From NCBI GenBank assembly GCA_004431415.1, contig QPMI01000457.1:1-64000 (forward strand): a stretch of DNA of 64,000 nucleotides, written 5' to 3'. Shown here piece by piece: positions 22,829 to 34,038 of this stretch. The stretch comes from Cyanophora paradoxa. Its lineage: Eukaryota > Glaucocystophyceae > Cyanophorales > Cyanophoraceae. Made by a program: the position numbers and the translations under genes. The first letter of the stretch is position 1. Each line of letters opens with the position of its first letter. Below the pieces are notes generated by a model that searched no databases, was not told the DNA's origin, and worked only from the letters and a program-made list of their open reading frames with translations.

Positions 22829-24501
22829 ATGCCGGACTTGCAGGAGCTCGTCGATGTGCTGCGCGAGATCGGAAGGCGCCAGAACGCCGAGGTGCGCTTT
22901 TCACGTTTCCGCGCAGGCCGGCTGCCGCTTCCGCAAGCTCAGCTGACGACCTGCATTGTGCTCCGCCGCAGGCGCAGGCGCACGTGGGCGAACTTCGAGG
23001 CCTGCAAGCGGAGGTTGGAGCGCTGAGGAAAGGCAACGCAGCCCTCGCTGCCCGCGTCGCCGAGTTGGATGCCGCAGGGCAAAAGAGGTGCGGCCAAGAG
23101 CGCCATCCGGCGCCATGCCAACGCGTATGACGTGCAGCGCAGCGCGGCTGAGAGCAGCAGAGCGCTCGAGTCTGCCAACAGCAAGAACGCGTCGCTCGCA
23201 GCGGACCTGGAGCGCCTGCGGTCGGCCTCCGCTCGCGCTCCTCGCCGCCTCCCGCGCGGCGCTCGACGTGCGCTTTCCTCTCTCTGCAGGCTGCTCGTGG
23301 AGGGTAGAGACCGCGCGCTCCGCTCCGCTCGCGAGGCGCGCACCGCGGAGAGCTCGAGGCTGGAGGCGGCGCTGGAGGCGGCTCGCCGGGAAGCAGGGGA
23401 GGAGAGGGCGCGTGCGGACGTCGCCACAGCCGCCCTGAGAACCGCCGAAGAGGCCCGTGTCCCGTCCAGGCGGCTTCCACCGCCGCTGTCCGACTGTGGC
23501 GTGCGCAGGCGCTGGCCGGGGGGCGAAGGGAGCACGAGGTCTCGCAGGCGCAGGGGCAGCTGCGGGAGGCAGCGGAGCGGGCCGTGCGTCTCCTTCTGGT
23601 CCGTTCTGCTCGGTCTGCCTGACGAGCCCCTCGGGTGGAAGGCGCGGGAGGAGTCGGAGCGGCTGCGGGGCGAGAAGGGCGCCCTTGAGCGGAACCTTGA
23701 GGCGATGGTCCGCCCCCCGCGCTCCTTGCGCCGCTCTGGCGACGCCGCCAAAGCCCGCGCAGCAGGAGCAGCTGTCGCGGCTGGCGACGGAACTGCAGTT
23801 GGCGCGCTCGCCCTCGCACGATCGCGACGTCGCTATGGCCGAGGCCCGCCCCGCGTCCCAGGCGCGCGCGGCGCCGGCTCGCCCCAACCGCTTAGGCATT
23901 CTCGGCGCGAGGCGTTGCGTGCGCAGGAGGAGAGGGAGGAGGCGGCGTCGAGGGAGGGGCTTTTGGAGTTCCTGGAGCGCGAGCGGGCGCTGAGGGGCAG
24001 GGTGCCGCCCCGCCCCGCCCGGCTCCGCTTCAGGTTCTGGGCCGCCGACCCCGACGACGCGGCGCAGGCGGAGGCGGAGCTGGCGGAGGCGCGGGCGGAG
24101 TGCGCGCGGCTGCAGGCGGCGATCGAGCTCGAGGCGGCGCGCTCCGGCGTCCTCGCCCCCTTCCGCCCCGCGCCCGACGGCACGGGCTCCCGCTCCCCGC
24201 GGCCAGCCGCCGCCCCCGTGCGCCGGAGGCCGGCGCCCGCGGGCCCACCGCGCCGGCCGCTCAGTCCGGCTCCGAGTCGGAGGGCGCCCCACCCGCCCCC
24301 TCCTTCGAGCTGGTGTCTCCGGCCGAGCCGCGGAGGCCGGCGGCGGGGCGGCAGGCGGGGCGGGGCCCGGTGCGGCGCCCGGCGCCCTCGGGTCCCTCGC
24401 GGGACAAGGAGCAGAAGCGGCGGGCCTCCGGCTTCGGCAGCAGCGCCGGCGAGCGCGAGTCCTCTGCGCCCCCCGGCAGCATCTTCGATGACGAGTTCTG
24501 A
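22829..24501 (+). CDS. Coiled-coil protein, function unknown
   Basis: Starts ATG 22829 (MPDLQELVDVLREIGRRQ), exon 1 ending GAG before gtgcgc. Exon 2 at about 22,974 continues in phase with QAHVGELRGLQAEVGALRKG. Further exons are heptad-rich: SRALESANSKNASLAADLER, EARTAESSRLEAALEAARRE, ESERLRGEKGALERNLEAMV, EQLSRLATELQLARS, EREEAASREGLLEFLERE and AELAEARAECARLQAAIELE. The C-terminal part is Pro/Arg/Ser-rich and disordered, closing with SSAPPGSIFDDEF and TGA at 24499-24501. No motor, membrane or enzymatic domain is visible. A Golgi, cytoskeletal or tethering coiled coil is plausible. The start codon is only 30 bp from that of the divergent CRTISO-like gene. Confidence 0.7.
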
Positions 24502-24658
24502 CGAAAGCGAGGAAAAGGACGGGAAAGAAAGCGGGGCCGCGGGCGTGCTGGCGGGGTAGATGCGCTGAAAGAATCGGACTTTGAATAGAGATACTTCGTA
24601 AGGGACGAGGGGGAGGGAGGGGCGGATCGATGGGGAAAGGACGGGGGCCGAGTCGAGC

Positions 24659-25800
24659 TTACGCCTTGACCATCTGGCCCTTGGCAACGCCTGCGCAAAG
24701 GGATCGGAACGGAGCTTCGGGGCCGCCGCAGGCGGCGGGCGGGCGGCGCGGGGCGCACCGTACAACCGCTTCCGGATCTCGGGGAGCTTGCCCTGGTACG
24801 CGATGTCGAGGCGAGCCTCAAGCGTGTTGTTGCAGACGATGCGGCCGCCCTGGGAGCTCAGGATGACGCCGCCGGCGCTGCAAGGGGGGGCGGGTGAGGC
24901 GCCGCGCGGAGGGGCAGTGGGGCGGGGCGGCGGACCAGGTGGCGCCCTGGGCGCTGCCGGGCGGGGGCGGGAGGGGGCTCGAGGAGTCGTGCGTGGCCTT
25001 GATGTCGGCGCCGGTCTTGTCCTTGTACTCCTTAACGGCCGACGAGATGCACTGCGGGCCTGTCAGCGCAGAGGGGGGCAGCGGCGCGCGGCGCGCGAAC
25101 TTCGTTGATGATGCTGTTATCAACCTCTCTGCAGCGGATGGTGACCTCCTTGTCGCCGAGCATGTGGAAGCCCTGCCGGAAACCGAGTCGGCGCACTCGC
25201 GGCGGCGGCGCACCCAGGCGATTCGCGCACCTGGAGGATGAGATCCTTCACCAACTTCTTGTACTTGTCGCTGGGCTTGCCGACGTCCGCGAGGATCTTC
25301 TTCACGTCCTCGAGGATCTCCTGGAGGCTCTCGTCGCGCGCCTTCAGGCACTTGAGGCGGGAGGCATTCACGTCCATCGAATAAGCACTGCGGAGCGAGG
25401 CGGCGCCCCGCGTGAGCCCAGCGCAATGAGCCAGGCGCCCCCGACTCTTCGGCCACGCACATCTTCTTCTGAACCTCGACCTGCTTCTCCTTGCGCTCGT
25501 AGTCCTTGCGGATCTTGGTCTTCTCGGCCTCGACCATACGCAGCTTCTCAATGTTGAACTCCTCCTCCGCCTTCACGGCGATTTCGCTCGCCTTCTCCTG
25601 TGCCTCCTGCTTGATGAAGTTCACCATCTGTGATACGCGTTCCGAATGAGCATTCGCGCAATCCGAAGCAAAGCTATGCGTCGGATAGGCGTCGCGCCGC
25701 CGGGGCGGCGATGCGATGAGTCGACGAGACCCTGGGCCAATCGTCGTCCGGCGCGCAAGCTAACCTGGGAAATCTGCTTCTTGACATCTGCGTCCTGCAT
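24659..25800 (-). CDS. ATP6V1E: V-type proton ATPase subunit E
   Basis: Peripheral-stalk subunit of the V1 sector of the vacuolar H+-ATPase. Starts [12 protein letters not shown] at 25800. The in-frame ATG at 25833 is less likely because eukaryotic homologues begin M-x-D-A-D-V. Exon 2 opens [19 protein letters not shown] and continues [17 protein letters not shown] and [19 protein letters not shown], the family's signature helix. Later exons give [53 protein letters not shown], and the C-terminal core [20 protein letters not shown] and [11 protein letters not shown]. The last exon (24659-24690) is only 32 nt and adds VAKGQMVKA. The intron before it (24691-24758) has donor gtgcgc and acceptor tttgcgcag. 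Convergent with the coiled-coil gene, 157 bp between stops. Confidence 0.93.
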
Positions 25801-26038
25801 GGCTGCGACCTGCGCCCGCCGACTGTTAGCCATGGGGTCGCATGTTGCACGAGATCCACCCGCGATTCGGCAATCGCCCGCTCCCTCGCGTTCTCAACGA
25901 ACCTAGACTGCGAACTGCCAGAGGCTGTGGACGAGACCCGAGACCCGGAAAGCTGGGCGAATCCGGTACCCTGGTCAGCGTGTCACAGTGTCACTGGGCT
26001 AGGCTTCTTTCCCGCAGCTTTGCAGACCGCTGCAATCG

Positions 26039-26886
26039 ATGGTGGAGATGGATAAGCCGCTGGCTGGCTGCAGATTCGCCTTCGACAGGCCAAGAACCGG
26101 GCAGCGTGAGATGTTGATCGACGCGGGCGTCAAGCGCCTTGTCAGTGCTGGCGGTGGGATCGTCGAGCGCACATTCAACAAGAAGGTGATCCACACCCGT
26201 ACGCAGCCCCGGCCGGGGAATGTCCGCGTAGACGTTCGCTTCGAATTTTGCCGCGCTTGGCCCACTCCGCCCGGCTAGCGCCAGCCCTTGGATGCTTGAA
26301 TTCGGCTTAAATCGGCATTGCAGTTCACGTATTTCGTAGTTCGTAGACGTAGACGGCTAGGCCGGCGCTCAATCTGCCCGCTAGCACCAGCTCCAGCTGC
26401 GGCCCTCCAGCATGGATGCTTGGATTCGGCTGAAATCGGTCTTGCAGGTCACGCATTTTGTGTGCACGCCCGAGCAGCTGGTCGTCGAGGGGCGCGGGAC
26501 GTGCGCACGGGAGAGGCGACGGCTGCTCAAGGAGCGGCGGGCCGCAGGAGGTGCGTGGCGGGGCCTCGGAGGGTGCTTCCCGCCCTCTCTTTTGCTGCTC
26601 TGACGCTTCTCGCGGCGCAGTCTTCTTCGTGACTCGGGACTGGGTGGAGGACTGCGTGCGGGACCGCGCGCGGCTGCCCGAGGCGGCGTACGTCGTGAGC
26701 GCGTCCGAGGCGGACGGGAAGGGCGAGGGCGGGGACGACAGCGACGTGGAGCTGGCGGACGCGCCGCCGGAGGAGCCGCCCGCGCGGGCGCGCGCGAAGC
26801 GGAGGCGGACGACGGCCGCCGAGGCCGCCGAGACGGCCCCGAGCCCCAAGCGGGCCCGCCGGGGGCGCAAGACGGGCGCCTCGTGA
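26039..26886 (+). CDS. Small BRCT-domain nuclear protein
   Basis: A single BRCT repeat is spread over exons. MDKPLAGCRFAFDR is the first strand region, followed by REMLIDAGVKRLVSAGGGIV and FNKKVIH. After an intron come VTHFVCTPEQLVVEGRGTC and, after another intron, VFFVTRDWVEDCVRDRARLP and EAAYVV. The conserved BRCT Trp is in DWVEDC, and the paired Gly in SAGGGIV. The tail is acidic and then basic, ending KRRRTTAAEAAETAPSPKRA and RRGRKTGAS, with two likely nuclear localisation signals. Such single-BRCT proteins bind DNA-repair or replication partners; the partner is unknown. The start at 26039 is the first ATG in frame; an upstream exon is possible. Ends only 87 bp from the stop of the TBC gene. 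Confidence 0.75.
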
Positions 26887-26973
26887 GCGCGCGCCCCCGA
26901 TCCCCCGTCCGTCCGCGCAGTCGCGCTAGTGTACATGCATACATTCTGCCCTCTCTGCAGCTGCGGGGCGGGC

Positions 26974-29900
26974 CTAGTCGTCGCCCTCGCCGTCGCCGAG
27001 CTCGAAGAGGGCGGCGTCGTTGTCCGCGCTCGGCGCCGGCTTCGCGGGGCCCGTCGCGGGGGAGCCGCCCGCAGACGGCGCTGCGGGGGCCTCCGCCGCC
27101 GCCGCCGCCGCCGGCGGGGCGGGGCGGGTCGTCCAGCGGCACTTCCTCCTCCGAGTCCGCCCCGCCCGCCGCCGCCGCCGCCGCCGCCGCCGGGGCGGGT
27201 GCCGGCGCCTGCGCCGCGCTGCGCTCCAGGGCCGCCATCGCCGCCGCCTGCTCGCGCTGCGCCCGGATCGCCTGCGCGCGGCGCGCACGCGTCGGCCGGC
27301 GCCCTCGAGCTCGAAACAGAGGGAGCTGCGCCCCGCACCTCGAGGTTCTTCTTGACGAGCTCGACGCAGGCCTGCGACTGGGGCAGCGTGTACACGTGCG
27401 CCACCCGCGTCGCCTCCCCCGCCACGAACTCGAACGTCGCCTGCGCGGGGGTACGCGTGGGCCGCCAAACCGAGGTCTGGGGAAGGGGGTACGGGCGCAC
27501 GCGGTGGGGGTCGGACTTGAGGAGGGAGATGCGGAGGAGCTCCTCGAGGCGATGCTGGGAGCGGACGTAGGCCCAGCCCATGCGGGAGCGGTGCGCCTCG
27601 AGGCCCAGCACCCACTTGGGGGAGACGACGAGGTACATCGGGACCTGCGCCCCCGAGCGCTTGCGGAGGCGGCTGCCGCTGAAGAAGGCGATGTCGGGGT
27701 CGGCCATCCAGTGCTGCACGGGCACGCAGGCGTTCGCCGGCATCCGCGCCTCGCTCCCGATGTCCACGTCCGGCAGCCGCGGCGCCGCCGAGGCCGCCCC
27801 GGGCTCCGGCATCGCGTCCCCGGCGTCCCCCAGCTCCCACTCGTCGTCCACCAGCTCAAAGCCGCGCGGCCGCGCCGCCGGCGGGCGCGACGGGCCGCCC
27901 CCGCCCCGCGCCGGCGCCTCCATGGGGTCGTCCGTCCCGTCCAGCGAGAAGCGCGCCTGGGCGAGATCGGAAGGGGTCAGAGCGGGGAGGGCCGGACGGC
28001 GGCGCGGGTTCGCTCGCACCACGAAATGCTCGAGGGGCTCGGCGTCCTCGGCGGGGCCGGCGGCGGCCTCGGGCTCGGGCGCGACGGCCCCGGAGGCGCC
28101 GGCGAGGCGGGCGCGGGCCTTGCGGACGCCCTCGGCGATGCCGCCGCGGGCGTCGCTGGCGAGCCGCTCGACGCGGCGGGAGAGCTCGGAGCGGCCCTCG
28201 CGGAGCAGCGCCTCCAGCTCGGCCCGCTTCTCCTTGGCCTCCCCGACGAGGTGCTCGGCGAGGCCGGCGGGGCCGTGCGCGATGCGCTCGAGGGCGGAGG
28301 CGCCCTGCTCCTTGGCGCGCCGCCGCAGCCGGCTGAGCATCGAGGCGAGGTCCTTGGCGCCGGCGGCGAGGTCGAGGCCGGCGGGGCGGGCCTCGGGGCG
28401 GCAGACGGCGCAGGCGGCGGGGTCGTGGTCGGCGAGCTCCAGGAGGCCGTCCTCGAAGAGCTCGTGGCAGGCCCGGAACCCGCCCTCCACGAACGAGATG
28501 CGGGGGAAGTGGGCGTTCAGGAAGAGGAGGAGCACGGAGGCGGCCACCGCGTCCTCCTCGAGGCCCTGCCCCTGCAGGAACGAGCGCGCCGGCTGCCCCG
28601 GGGCGCTCTTCGCCGTGCCCGACTTGACGGGCGCTCCGCCGCGGCCGAGGAAGGTGAGGTGGCAGCCGCGGAGGCGCTGGACGCCCTCGACGAAGGCGAC
28701 GAGCTTCTCGGGCTCGTCGAAGATGGCGGGGTCCACGTCCACGGCCGTCGGCACCCGCCCCGCCGCCTTCTCCTCCGCCGTCCGGCAGTCGAACACGAAG
28801 AAGCGCAGCGCCGCCGCCGCCGACGAAGACGCCCCCGCCGACGACGACGATGAAGACGACGCCGTCGCGTTCCCTCCCAGCGAGAGCGGCGGCGGCTGCG
28901 GGGCGGTCGTCGGAGGCCGCGGCGGGCGGGGGGGCGGGCGGGCGGGCGGGAGGATCGGGGCGGACGGCGCGGCGGGCGAGGCACTGGGCGAGGGCCTCGG
29001 CGGGGCCACCGGGATCGCGATGAGCTCCTGCGGGGAGGGGACAGGAGCCGGGCTCAGGGCGCGCGAGGCGCGAGCCGTGGCGCGGCAGGGCGGCAGGCGG
29101 GGACCTTGAGGGCCTCGTAGACCTCCTCGAGCTCGCGGCCGCCCGGCGAGCGCGGCGCCGGGTTCGCCGGCGTCGGCTGCGGCCCGCTCGCGACGCCCCC
29201 GCGGGCGAAGATGTGCGTGAAGAGCTGCCGCCGGTACGAGCGCGGCGTCTCCGCGAGGAGCTCCTTGGCGCGCGCCGCGAGCTCGCGCGCCTCCCCCGCG
29301 CCGGCGACGGTCAGGCAGACCAGCGCCTCCGGCAGCTGCGAGGCGTGCGTCGCCAGCAGCTCCGCCCTGCCCGACCCCTCAGCCTGGGAGGAGGAGGGCG
29401 GTGCGGGGAGGGGCGGGGCGGGCCGGTTGCGGGAGACGAGGGCGACGGCGAAGAAGTAGGGGGCGAGGGGGTCGTTCTCGGTGAGGAGCCAGTCCCACAC
29501 GGGGAAGACCACGTCGACTGCGCCGCGGGGCAGGCTAAGCCGGCGGGCGAGGATCGAGGGCGCGGGGGCGCACTGCGGAGGGAGCGGGCGAAGAGGGTGA
29601 GGAACCAGGGGACGGCGTAGAGGTCCGGGGAGGCCCCGTGCGTGTCCAGGAAGAGGCACAGCTGCGCGGGGGCGCGGAGTGAGGAGGGCGGAGGGCAGGA
29701 GCTGCCGTCCGGCCTCCGGCCGGCGCGGACCTGCGGGTCGTGGTAGAGCAGCAGCAGCCGGAAGAGGAGCAGGCCCCGCGGCAGGAACTTGTCGTCTGCG
29801 ACTACTTTAAGGAGGGGAGGGAGGAGGGGGGGAGGGGGAAGGGGGGGAGGGGGGACCCGTGAAGAGGTTCGGGAGGTACCGCGCGATGAGGGCGTAGAAG

Positions 29901-30713
29901 CTGTACCCCGCGTGAGGGGCGGAGCGGGGGGCACAAAACCGGGGAAGAGGCGGAGGCGGGGTACCAGTTGAAGATGGCGGGCCTGGAGGGGCGGGCGCGC
30001 GCGTGAGCGGGGCGGGGGCCGGGAGCCGGGGCGCGGGGCGGGCGGGCGGCACTTGGGGAGGCCGAGGAGGAAGAAAGGGGCGACGATCTCGTTGAGGCCC
30101 TGGACGTAGGAGACGGAGCGGCGCTTGCAGTAGAGCGTCAGGATGCGCTCCAGCTCCTCCTGCCGCTTCGCGTCCTTGAACTCTGCGGCGCCGGCCCCGT
30201 CGGCCTGTGCGTGCGGCGGCGGCCAGCGGGCCAACGCGGCTGCGGGCGGGCGGACCGGTGAGCCCCTGGCGCGTGCGGGCGACGTCGGCGCGGACGAGCC
30301 ACTGCGACGGGCGCGCAGCGCGTGAGGCGGGGGCGTCGATGGGTGGCCGGCCCGGCGGCGCCGACCTGGTTGACGAGGTCCAGCTTGACGTCGAAGACCT
30401 CCAGGTTGCCCTCCTTGCCGTGCACGTTCAGCAGCCGCGACCAAACCTCGCCCCGGACTTCTGACGGCACGCCCGATGCGCATAGCTGCAGACGCGGTTT
30501 AGCGCGGGCTGGCTTCGACTTGTATCCATGTGCAAACCGTCTTCAGGACTTCGATATCCACCCGCGGCTTCGCCAGCTCCGCCCTGACCGCTGCCAGCCT
30601 GATGAAAGCGCCGGTCAGCGCGTGTGAACCGCGGATGGACGACGGTGGACGTTCGCTCACGCTTCCGGCTTGGAGGGCTCGGCGACATACTCCGCTGGGT
30701 CGCGTACATTCAT
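26974..30713 (-). CDS. TBC1D23: TBC1D23 homologue: TBC, rhodanese-like and C-terminal domains
   Basis: Trans-Golgi tether for endosome-derived vesicles in the animal family. Start ATG 30713 (MNVRDPAEYVAEPSKPEA), then short exons with AELAKPRVDIEVLKT and GVPSEVRGEVWSRLLNVHGK (TBC start), WLVRADVARTRQGL (D..R finger region), RSVSYVQGLNEIVAPFFLLG (Q finger), LCLFLDTHGASPDLYAVPWF and VFPVWDWLLTENDPLAPYFF. A large exon (about 27,960-29,030) carries the rhodanese-like domain RFFVFDCRTAEEKAAGRVPT to HFPRISFVEGGFRACHEL, with no catalytic Cys loop evident. After an acidic/Ala linker comes the C-terminal domain CVPVQHWMADPDIAFFSGSR, VPMYLVVSPKWVLGLEAH, FEFVAGEATRVAHVYTLP, ending FELGDGEGDD. The domain order is the TBC1D23 signature. 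Several introns start GTACC or GTCCGC. Confidence 0.87.
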
Positions 30714-31085
30714 GACGACCGTCGGGCGGTTGCTCCGGGCGCCGCCGCTCGTCACTGAGCACGTTCCCGAGTCGAAGCCGGACCGGTTTCACGCGAAAGC
30801 CTGCAGCTCTGCTAAGACTCTGCTAAGACTGCTAAGTCACTGCTTGCCGAGCGGGGTACCCCGACGAAAGAGCTTGCATCCTCCACACGCAGACGCCACC
30901 CCCCGGGGCCGGGGATATCGACGTGCTGAATTTTCGACTCGGGAGAGGGTGCGCTGATTGCGGCCCTTGCGATCGCATGAGCGCAGCTTGTTGATCGGAC
31001 GCGGACAACTAGAACCGCCTGCCCAGCGAACCGACCTTGCCGAAGTGTTCGCTAGTACGCGAGCGGCACGGTTGGCGGGCAGCAG
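30714..31085. promoter_or_regulatory. Divergent intergenic region, TBC1D23 / WD40 pair
   Basis: No coding exon seen. Contains a local repeat ctctgctaagact / ctctgctaagact near 30810-30830. Presumed to hold both promoters. Confidence 0.35.
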
Positions 31086-33839
31086 ATGGCTGGCGTAGAG
31101 GACGCTAGCGCTCCGGCGACGCGCGCGGATCTCTGGTCCGCCGTATCTCGAAGGCCCGCTGGCTCCTCTGGCCCCTTCGTCCATCGGACGGCGCAGCGGA
31201 TATGCGAGAACGTTGGCTCCGTCCTCTGCGCGGCCATCTCAGAGGTCCGCTCGCGCTGGTCGATCGAGATCGCCCTCCCGAGCCTTCGTGCTCTATCCCT
31301 TAGCGTCTACTTGCGCTGTGCTTCGGATGCTGAGCGACGGCGGACGGACACCGCCCCGCAGGACGGGCGGCTAATCGCGCTTGGGACGGACACGGACAGT
31401 CCGAACGATCTTCGCGGCAAGGGCTACCTCCGCGTGCTGCCGGCCGAGCCGCCGAGTCCGGTGCGCCGCGCGCCGTCCCTGCGCTCAGCGCCGCCCGACC
31501 GCCCGTGGCACAGGTTTCCCCCGGGGAGGGCTGGGCGGTCGAGTCGGCGCACGAAGGGGCGCGCGTGACGTGCGTGCGCTTTCTTGGGCGCAACGGGCGG
31601 CAGCTCCTCTCGGGGGGCGGGGACGGCTTCCTTCGTACGTGGGACACGGCCCTGCGCGCGCCCCTTCCGGGGGCCATCCCCGCCGGCGCCCCCGTCCTCG
31701 CCATCGACGTCTCCCGGGTGGGCCCACCCCCCTCCCCTCCCGCCGTGCCCCCCTCCGCTGAGGGCGGCGCGGGCAGGACGGGAGGAAGCTGGCGGCAGCG
31801 CTCGAGGGGGCGCCGGCGGGCGTGTGGAGCCTGGTGACCCTCAAGCGCCTCTGCAGCCTCGCCGGCCTCGAGTCGCACCCCACCTTCGTCGCGCTCTCTC
31901 CGGTGCCCCGGGACCCGCCCCGTCCCGCCCCGCCCCGCCCGTCCAGTCGCGGTGCCTGACGCGGGGCCGGGCGGCAGTGCGGGGCGCACGTGGCGGCGGC
32001 GGGCGGTGACGGCGGTGCTGTGCTCGTAGCGGACGCGGCGACGGGGCGGCCGCTCTGGTCGGCGCGGCTCGAGGGCGGCCCTGCCGGCCCGCTCTGCTTC
32101 ACGCCCGACGGGGCGCGCGTCCTCTGCGGCGTCGGCGGGACGGACTGCGGCGTGCACGCCTTCGAGGCGCGGGACGGGCGCCCCTGCGGCCCGCCGCGCG
32201 CCGGTCACTTTGACGCCGTCACCTGTCTCGCGGTCTCCTCGGTGCGCGGTCTCTCCTTGGTGCGCAGGGGAAAGCACAGGGCCGACGCGCCCCGCAGGAC
32301 GGGACGGCGGTGCTCTCCGGCAGCGCGGACGGCACGCTGAAGCTCTGGACGAGCGTGCCGGGGCGGCGGCGGGGGCCGGGCCGGGGCGGCCCTGGCGGAG
32401 CTCGCGGGGCACGCGGGGCCCGTCGCCTGCGCCGCCCTCTCCTCGGTGCGCGCCCTTCCCTCGGGCCCGCCCGGGCCCGCGTAGACGCGGTCGGGCGCGC
32501 GCGCAGGACGGGCGCTGGGCGGTGTCGGGCTCGCGGGACGGGACGGCCCGCCTCTGGCGCGCCCCGGGGGCCGGCGCGGAGCCCGAGGAGGAGCCGCGGG
32601 GCGAGGCGGGGGCTCGGAGGAGGCGCGGGCCGGCTCGTGGCCGCCGCTCTCGCCGCGGCGCGGGGCTGGGAGGCCGCCGAGCGGCGCGCCGCGGCGGCGG
32701 AGGCGGAGGCGGCGGCGCTCGCCGCGGAGCTCGCCGCGTGAGGGCCCTGCTCCGTGAGGCCCGCGGCGAGCCGGCCGGCCCCGGCCCCGGCGCCGGCCCC
32801 GCCACAGCCTCAAACCCGCCCACGCCCACGCCCTCTCCCCGCGGCGCCCGCCCTGTCCCCGGCCCCGTCCTCGACCCTGGCCGCGGATGCGGCCCCGCTG
32901 CCGCCGTCCCCCTGGGGCGCCCGAGCCCCCGCCGCCGCCGCCGCCCGACCTGACCCCTCGCCGGCCCCGCGCCGGTCTCCGCTGTGACGCACGCCGTCTC
33001 CGTCCCCGCCGGCGCCCCGCACGCGCCCGTCTACGCGGTCGGTCTCTTCGCGCCGCACCCCGCCCGCGCGGCCGGCCTCCGCCCCGTCGACCCCTTCGCC
33101 CCCGCTCCGGCTCGCCCCTCCCGCCCCCGTTCCCCGCCACGCAGGCGCCGCCCACGCGGCCCCGCCCCGCCTCGTACCCCGCGGGGGTGCAGCACCACGG
33201 GCGGCACCACTCCCAGCCAGCCGCCGCTGCCCTCCGTCCTACCCCCGCCAGTCCGCGCACCCGCACGCCCCGCCGGGCCCCGCCCACGACCCCTTCGGCG
33301 GGCCGCGCGGCCAGCCGCCCCACTACATTCCCGACCCCTTCGCCCCTCTGCCGGCGGAGCAGCAGCCGGCGCCCCTCTCGGACCCGGCGCCCCGCCTCGA
33401 GCCGCCCCCGGTGTCCCGCGGCGACCCCTTCCGGCCGGGCTCCCCATCGCCCCGCCCGCGCAGGCCGCCCCCGCGCCGCCCCCCGTGAGGCGCCCGCCCC
33501 GGCCCTCCCCGAACCCAAGCGGCGGCGCGGGTCGTCGGCCGCCGCCCAGCGGGCCGCCCCGAGCCGTCGGGCTCCCTTCCCCCCTTCCCCGAGCTACCTT
33601 TCTTCCTCGGCGGCCGCGCCGCCCCCGCCGGCCCCTCCCAGTCCCCAGGCCCTCCCCGCCAGCCGGCGCGGGGCCGGGGCACCCGCTTCGGTCTCTTCCC
33701 CCTCCCGGGCGCCGGGGCGGGAGCGCCGGCGTCGCCGAACGGGGCGGCCGGGGCGCCCGGGAGCCCGGGGTCGCAGTCGCCGGCGGCCTTCCTCCCGCCG
33801 GCCCCCGCCGCCCTCTTCCGCGGGCACCCCGACGCGTAG
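31086..33839 (+). CDS. WD40-repeat protein with Pro-rich DPF-motif tail
   Basis: Start ATG 31086 (MAGVEDASAPATRADLWSAV); upstream alternatives possible. WD40 blades recognised in order: QDGRLIALGTDTD near 31365, VTCVRFLGRNGRQLLSGGGD with GFLRTWDTA near 31570-31650, VAAAGGDGGAVLVADAATGR, CFTPDGARVLCGVGGTDCGV, FDAVTCLAVSS with DGTAVLSGSADGTLKLW, and DGRWAVSGSRDGTARLW near 32510-32560. Six or seven blades give a propeller for protein interaction. A helical Ala-rich stretch (AAALAAARGWEAAERRAAAA) is followed by a Pro-rich disordered tail in which VDPFAPAPA, AHDPFGGPRG, IPDPFAPLP and GDPFRPGS occur, then TRFGLFPLP and ALFRGHPDA with TAG at 33837-33839. DPF motifs bind AP2 appendages in endocytic adaptors, so a trafficking role is inferred. 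Tail exon boundaries are uncertain. Confidence 0.68.
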
Positions 33840-34038
33840 GCCGCGCGCGCCGCTGCAACGCCGGCTGTACTGCATGAGAGCGAATGCGTGAATCTCATGT
33901 CTGAGCAGCCTGGCAGCAGAACTCGGAGGCGAGCCGCGATGGATTTGACATGCCGGCAGGCGGCGACAGCAGACATGCCCCGAACGGCAAGGAAAGCTTT
34001 GAGCGGTGTGAAAGTGAAATTGGGCCCGAGGCGGCGGC

